Of a stretch of DNA of 59,060 bases, positions 57,348 through 59,060 are shown in pieces; position 1 is the stretch's first letter, and every line of letters starts with the position of its first letter. Source of the DNA: Enterobacterales bacterium (GTDB taxonomy: Bacteria; Pseudomonadota; Gammaproteobacteria; Enterobacterales; Enterobacteriaceae). The notes beneath the pieces were generated by a model, which ran no database searches, was not told the origin of the DNA, and worked only from the letters and a program-made list of their open reading frames with translations. Location of the stretch: contig JAATFO010000101.1 of the NCBI GenBank assembly GCA_015655145.1, positions 1 through 59,060 on the forward strand, in the 5' to 3' direction. The translations under genes and the position numbers were made by a program.

Positions 57348-57826
57348 TCATGCACAACAACGGTCGTTCCATGAATCACGATAGATAATATTACCTTCCG
57401 TATACTTCCAGGTAATTGCTTCATAACGCAATTCAAGCGTTTCAAGGTGAGTACTACTCATACCGTTAGGTGACAGGTATGGCGCAACCGTTGTGAACTT
57501 GACGTTTTCCAGAATGATATTGAAATACTCGGCCTCGATACCCGATTCCAGAATACGGTACATCTTGATTGTCGCTTTCTTCATGGTCCGGCCTTCGCAG
57601 ACAGCGCGATACAGAAGTGGTGTTGTCTGATCAAATTCTTTCACTATCGTGATAGGACGGTGTACGCGCGTACCTGTAAGTTTTCCCCAGCTCGGGTAAC
57701 CGGAATAGTGACACCGTGAGAGAATGATTTTAACTCGATAGAGCCCAGGCGAAGTGGCATCATGCAGCCACCGACTACCGGGGAGCCATTCTCATCTTCA
57801 AGCCATAAATGTGCGGGAGTAGACAT
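57348..57826 (-). pseudogene. Orphan hcp (T6SS tube protein), frameshifted
   Basis: The first part (57644-57826) encodes the Hcp N-terminus (MSTPAHLWLEDENGSPVVGG ... GSIELKSFSHGVTIP). The second part (57348-57644), in another frame, encodes the rest (KEFDQTTPLLYRAVCEG ... YFNIILENVKF ... EGNIIYRDSWND). In the shared stretch the frame must change at GGGGAAAAC (about 57680-57690): where the family has TGKLTGTRVH, one frame reads AGENLQVRAY and the other GKLTGTRVH. Both halves are otherwise well preserved, so the break is recent, or a homopolymer sequencing error. The full protein would be about 160 residues, normal for Hcp. Confidence 0.9.
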
Positions 57827-57872
57827 GTAATTTCCTTATCTGTGTGTATTAAATATTGGGGTGTTCAGCATT

Positions 57873-58061
57873 TCACCATTTCACATAACGACCAAAAATA
57901 ATCATTACGGCTATGAAGAAAACACCGATTGGCCAGACTGGACTACCGGGGAAGAAATGGGCCTGAACCAGGGCAAAAACGATTGTTAGCACGGTTGGGC
58001 CGTAGACCGAAAAGAAGAAGCGTCCCTGCCACCGAAAGAAACGTTTGATATACGTCATCAT
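57873..58061 (-). CDS. Small two-TM membrane protein upstream of hcp
   Basis: A 62-residue basic protein with two hydrophobic segments (about residues 14-34 and 42-58: YGPTVLTIVFALVQAHFF, WPIGVFFIAVMIIFG). It starts two bases after the stop of the 230-residue gene, so the two are a unit. Small membrane proteins beside T6SS genes are often immunity proteins against membrane-targeting toxins. The pairing here is by position only. Confidence 0.6.
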   Translation of the reverse strand: MMTYIKRFFRWQGRFFFSVYGPTVLTIVFALVQAHFFPGSPVWPIGVFFIAVMIIFGRYVKW

Positions 58062-58063
58062 GG

Positions 58064-58756
58064 CTATTGGATCATCCTGCTGATGATGTCCACAATGTCG
58101 TTATTTGATGCCCATTGCGCTTCGATAGCGCCCGCTTTTTGGAACACTGGCTCAATGAGGAAGTAGAGCATTTCCAGTCCCTGAACATAAAGAGCAGAAT
58201 AATAGGCAGGGAATTGAATATGCAGACGATGAGCACTGTCCGCAGCTTTCTGCACTACTCCATAAATACCAACAGCGGCAATACCACGGGAGGCCCAAGT
58301 ACCGGCAAGAGCACTTATTTCAAGGCTGAGGTTTAACCCAATACGAACGCTGCTGGCAACTGCTAACGTAAATCCGGCACTGGTGAGAGAACTGGCGGCT
58401 ATATGGACATTTACGGCCATGAGGCACTGCTTGATGTATTCTAATTGCTCAGATGTTTTGTATTTGAAAATTTCTTCAAAGTAGATCCGAAGCATCTCAT
58501 AGACCACATCACCGTGGCGTATTACTTTATAAACGGCATCCCTGAAGCGCAGATCTTCCGTCTTTTGCTGTTGGCAAACATCGTTATATTCATCGGTAAA
58601 ACAGGACGTGTAATAAAGCAGGCGGGTAGCGCCCTTTCCTAATGTTTCAACTTGATTTGTGACCTGTTGACCGACTGCTGAAACGGCATGGTCGAGTTTT
58701 AATGCGAGGATCTTATTGGCCTGCAAATAACTGATAACGTCATTGCTGTAGTACAT
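58064..58756 (-). CDS. Hypothetical protein with hydrophobic core, possible T6SS-linked effector
   Basis: A 230-residue protein, no signal peptide. The first 110 residues are polar and helical; residues about 113-160 are hydrophobic and Ala/Ser/Gly-rich (AVNVHIAASSLTSAGFTLAV, LSLEISALAGTW), followed by a third hydrophobic stretch near 195-212. Such a layout (soluble helix bundle plus amphipathic hairpin) recalls pore-forming toxins and membrane-inserting effectors, but no family is recognised. It heads a minus-strand unit with the two-TM protein and hcp. Confidence 0.55.
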   Translation of the reverse strand: MYYSNDVISYLQANKILALKLDHAVSAVGQQVTNQVETLGKGATRLLYYTSCFTDEYNDVCQQQKTEDLRFRDAVYKVIRHGDVVYEMLRIYFEEIFKYKTSEQLEYIKQCLMAVNVHIAASSLTSAGFTLAVASSVRIGLNLSLEISALAGTWASRGIAAVGIYGVVQKAADSAHRLHIQFPAYYSALYVQGLEMLYFLIEPVFQKAGAIEAQWASNNDIVDIISRMIQ

Positions 58757-58795
58757 AATCGCTCCATGCTCATTTTCATTAAATCCAGTTTTCGA

Positions 58796-59060
58796 TTATT
58801 TTCCACGGGAAAGCGTCCGATAGACCGTGGGCCGCGAAACGGAAAATAACCCAGCCAAATCACTGATTGAATACTCGCCGCTTCCGTGCATCCTGCAAAG
58901 CTCTTTTTGCTGTTTATCAGACAACTTTGGTTGTTTCCCCCGCAGTTTCCCTTTTGCCCGTGCGATGGACATCCCTTCGCGGGTACGCAGCCGTATCAGG
59001 TCACCTTCAAACTCGGCAAATGTCGCCAGCACATTGAAGAACATCTTACCCATCGGATCC
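58796..59060 (-). CDS. Serine recombinase (Hin/Pin resolvase family), cut by window edge
   Basis: The frame is open to the last base of the window, so only the C-terminal 87 or so residues are seen. They include the end of the catalytic domain (DPMGKMFFNVLATFAEFEGD), the arm helix LIRLRTREGMSIARAKGK, and a C-terminal helix-turn-helix (YSISDLAGLFSVSRPTVYRTL). Family members catalyse site-specific inversion or resolution. It shows that a mobile or invertible unit adjoins the hcp locus. Confidence 0.9.
   Translation of the reverse strand, partial: DPMGKMFFNVLATFAEFEGDLIRLRTREGMSIARAKGKLRGKQPKLSDKQQKELCRMHGSGEYSISDLAGLFSVSRPTVYRTLSRGK

Noticed and set aside
57670..57700. Programmed frameshifting in hcp
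   Set aside because: The GGGGAAAAC tract does not give an X-XXY-YYZ heptamer in the needed frame and no stimulatory structure is obvious; a plain indel or sequencing error is simpler.

Overview
The window looks like an accessory-rich chromosomal stretch of an enterobacterium, most plausibly a plant-associated Pectobacteriaceae (Dickeya/Pectobacterium/Brenneria-like). This rests on an enterobacterial-type T6SS locus, enterobacterial Hcp and tRNA sequences, and remnants of IS1, IS6, IS256 and IS630 elements. The genus is inferred from gene content, not from a marker gene.

Layout. (1) 1-12436, plus strand: a type VI secretion segment. It holds a Tle3-like lipase effector (cut by the window edge), a Tli3-like lipoprotein, a second lipoprotein, a Sel1-repeat protein, a PAAR tip protein, an unnamed four-TM protein, then tssM, tssJ, tssF and tssG. 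(2) 12532-13376: a UPF0149/SEC-C protein coupled to a tiny ORF. (3) 13490-19130, minus strand: a FecI/FecR/TonB-dependent receptor/TonB iron-type uptake system with a Fur-like box and a perfect 17-bp palindrome. (4) 19340-22800: an aspT-aspD pair (aspartate:alanine exchange plus aspartate 4-decarboxylation) ending in a clear hairpin. (5) 23295-30661: debris (a coiled-coil fragment and a frameshifted RpiR regulator), then a full set for non-phosphorylative L-rhamnose catabolism with two transporters. (6) 30980-31590: IS1 and IS630 remnants. (7) 31601-40352, minus strand: one long operon, ridA - dadA - Asp/Glu racemase-like - GntR/FCD regulator - branched-chain-type ABC importer - MFS exporter, probably for uptake and oxidation of a D-amino acid or related amine acid. 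(8) 40683-41191: an IS6-family remnant and two tRNA genes, Lys(CTT) and Gly(CCC).

(9) 41488-56087, minus strand: fifteen tightly packed, often overlapping genes that I read as an undescribed natural-product cluster. A methionyl-tRNA-synthetase-like protein, a cupin, a lysine/ornithine-type N-hydroxylase and a DadA-like amine oxidase are together the signature of the hydrazine-forming (N-N bond) pathways known from actinomycete s56-p1, triacsin and formycin/pyrazofurin biosynthesis. The cluster also has a GNAT transferase, a stand-alone adenylation enzyme and a carrier protein, matching the N-acylate-then-load logic of triacsin. The carrier protein is fused to the cupin, an arrangement I do not know from characterised systems. 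A diaminobutyrate-type aminotransferase, a flavin monooxygenase, an alpha/beta hydrolase, a rhodanese, a cytosolic periplasmic-binding-protein-like protein, a BtrH-like acyltransferase and a DMT exporter would tailor, release and export the product.

(10) 56600-59060, minus strand: an IS256-type remnant, a small gene, a frameshifted orphan hcp, two small genes that may be a T6SS-linked effector/immunity pair, and the C-terminal part of a serine recombinase cut by the window edge.
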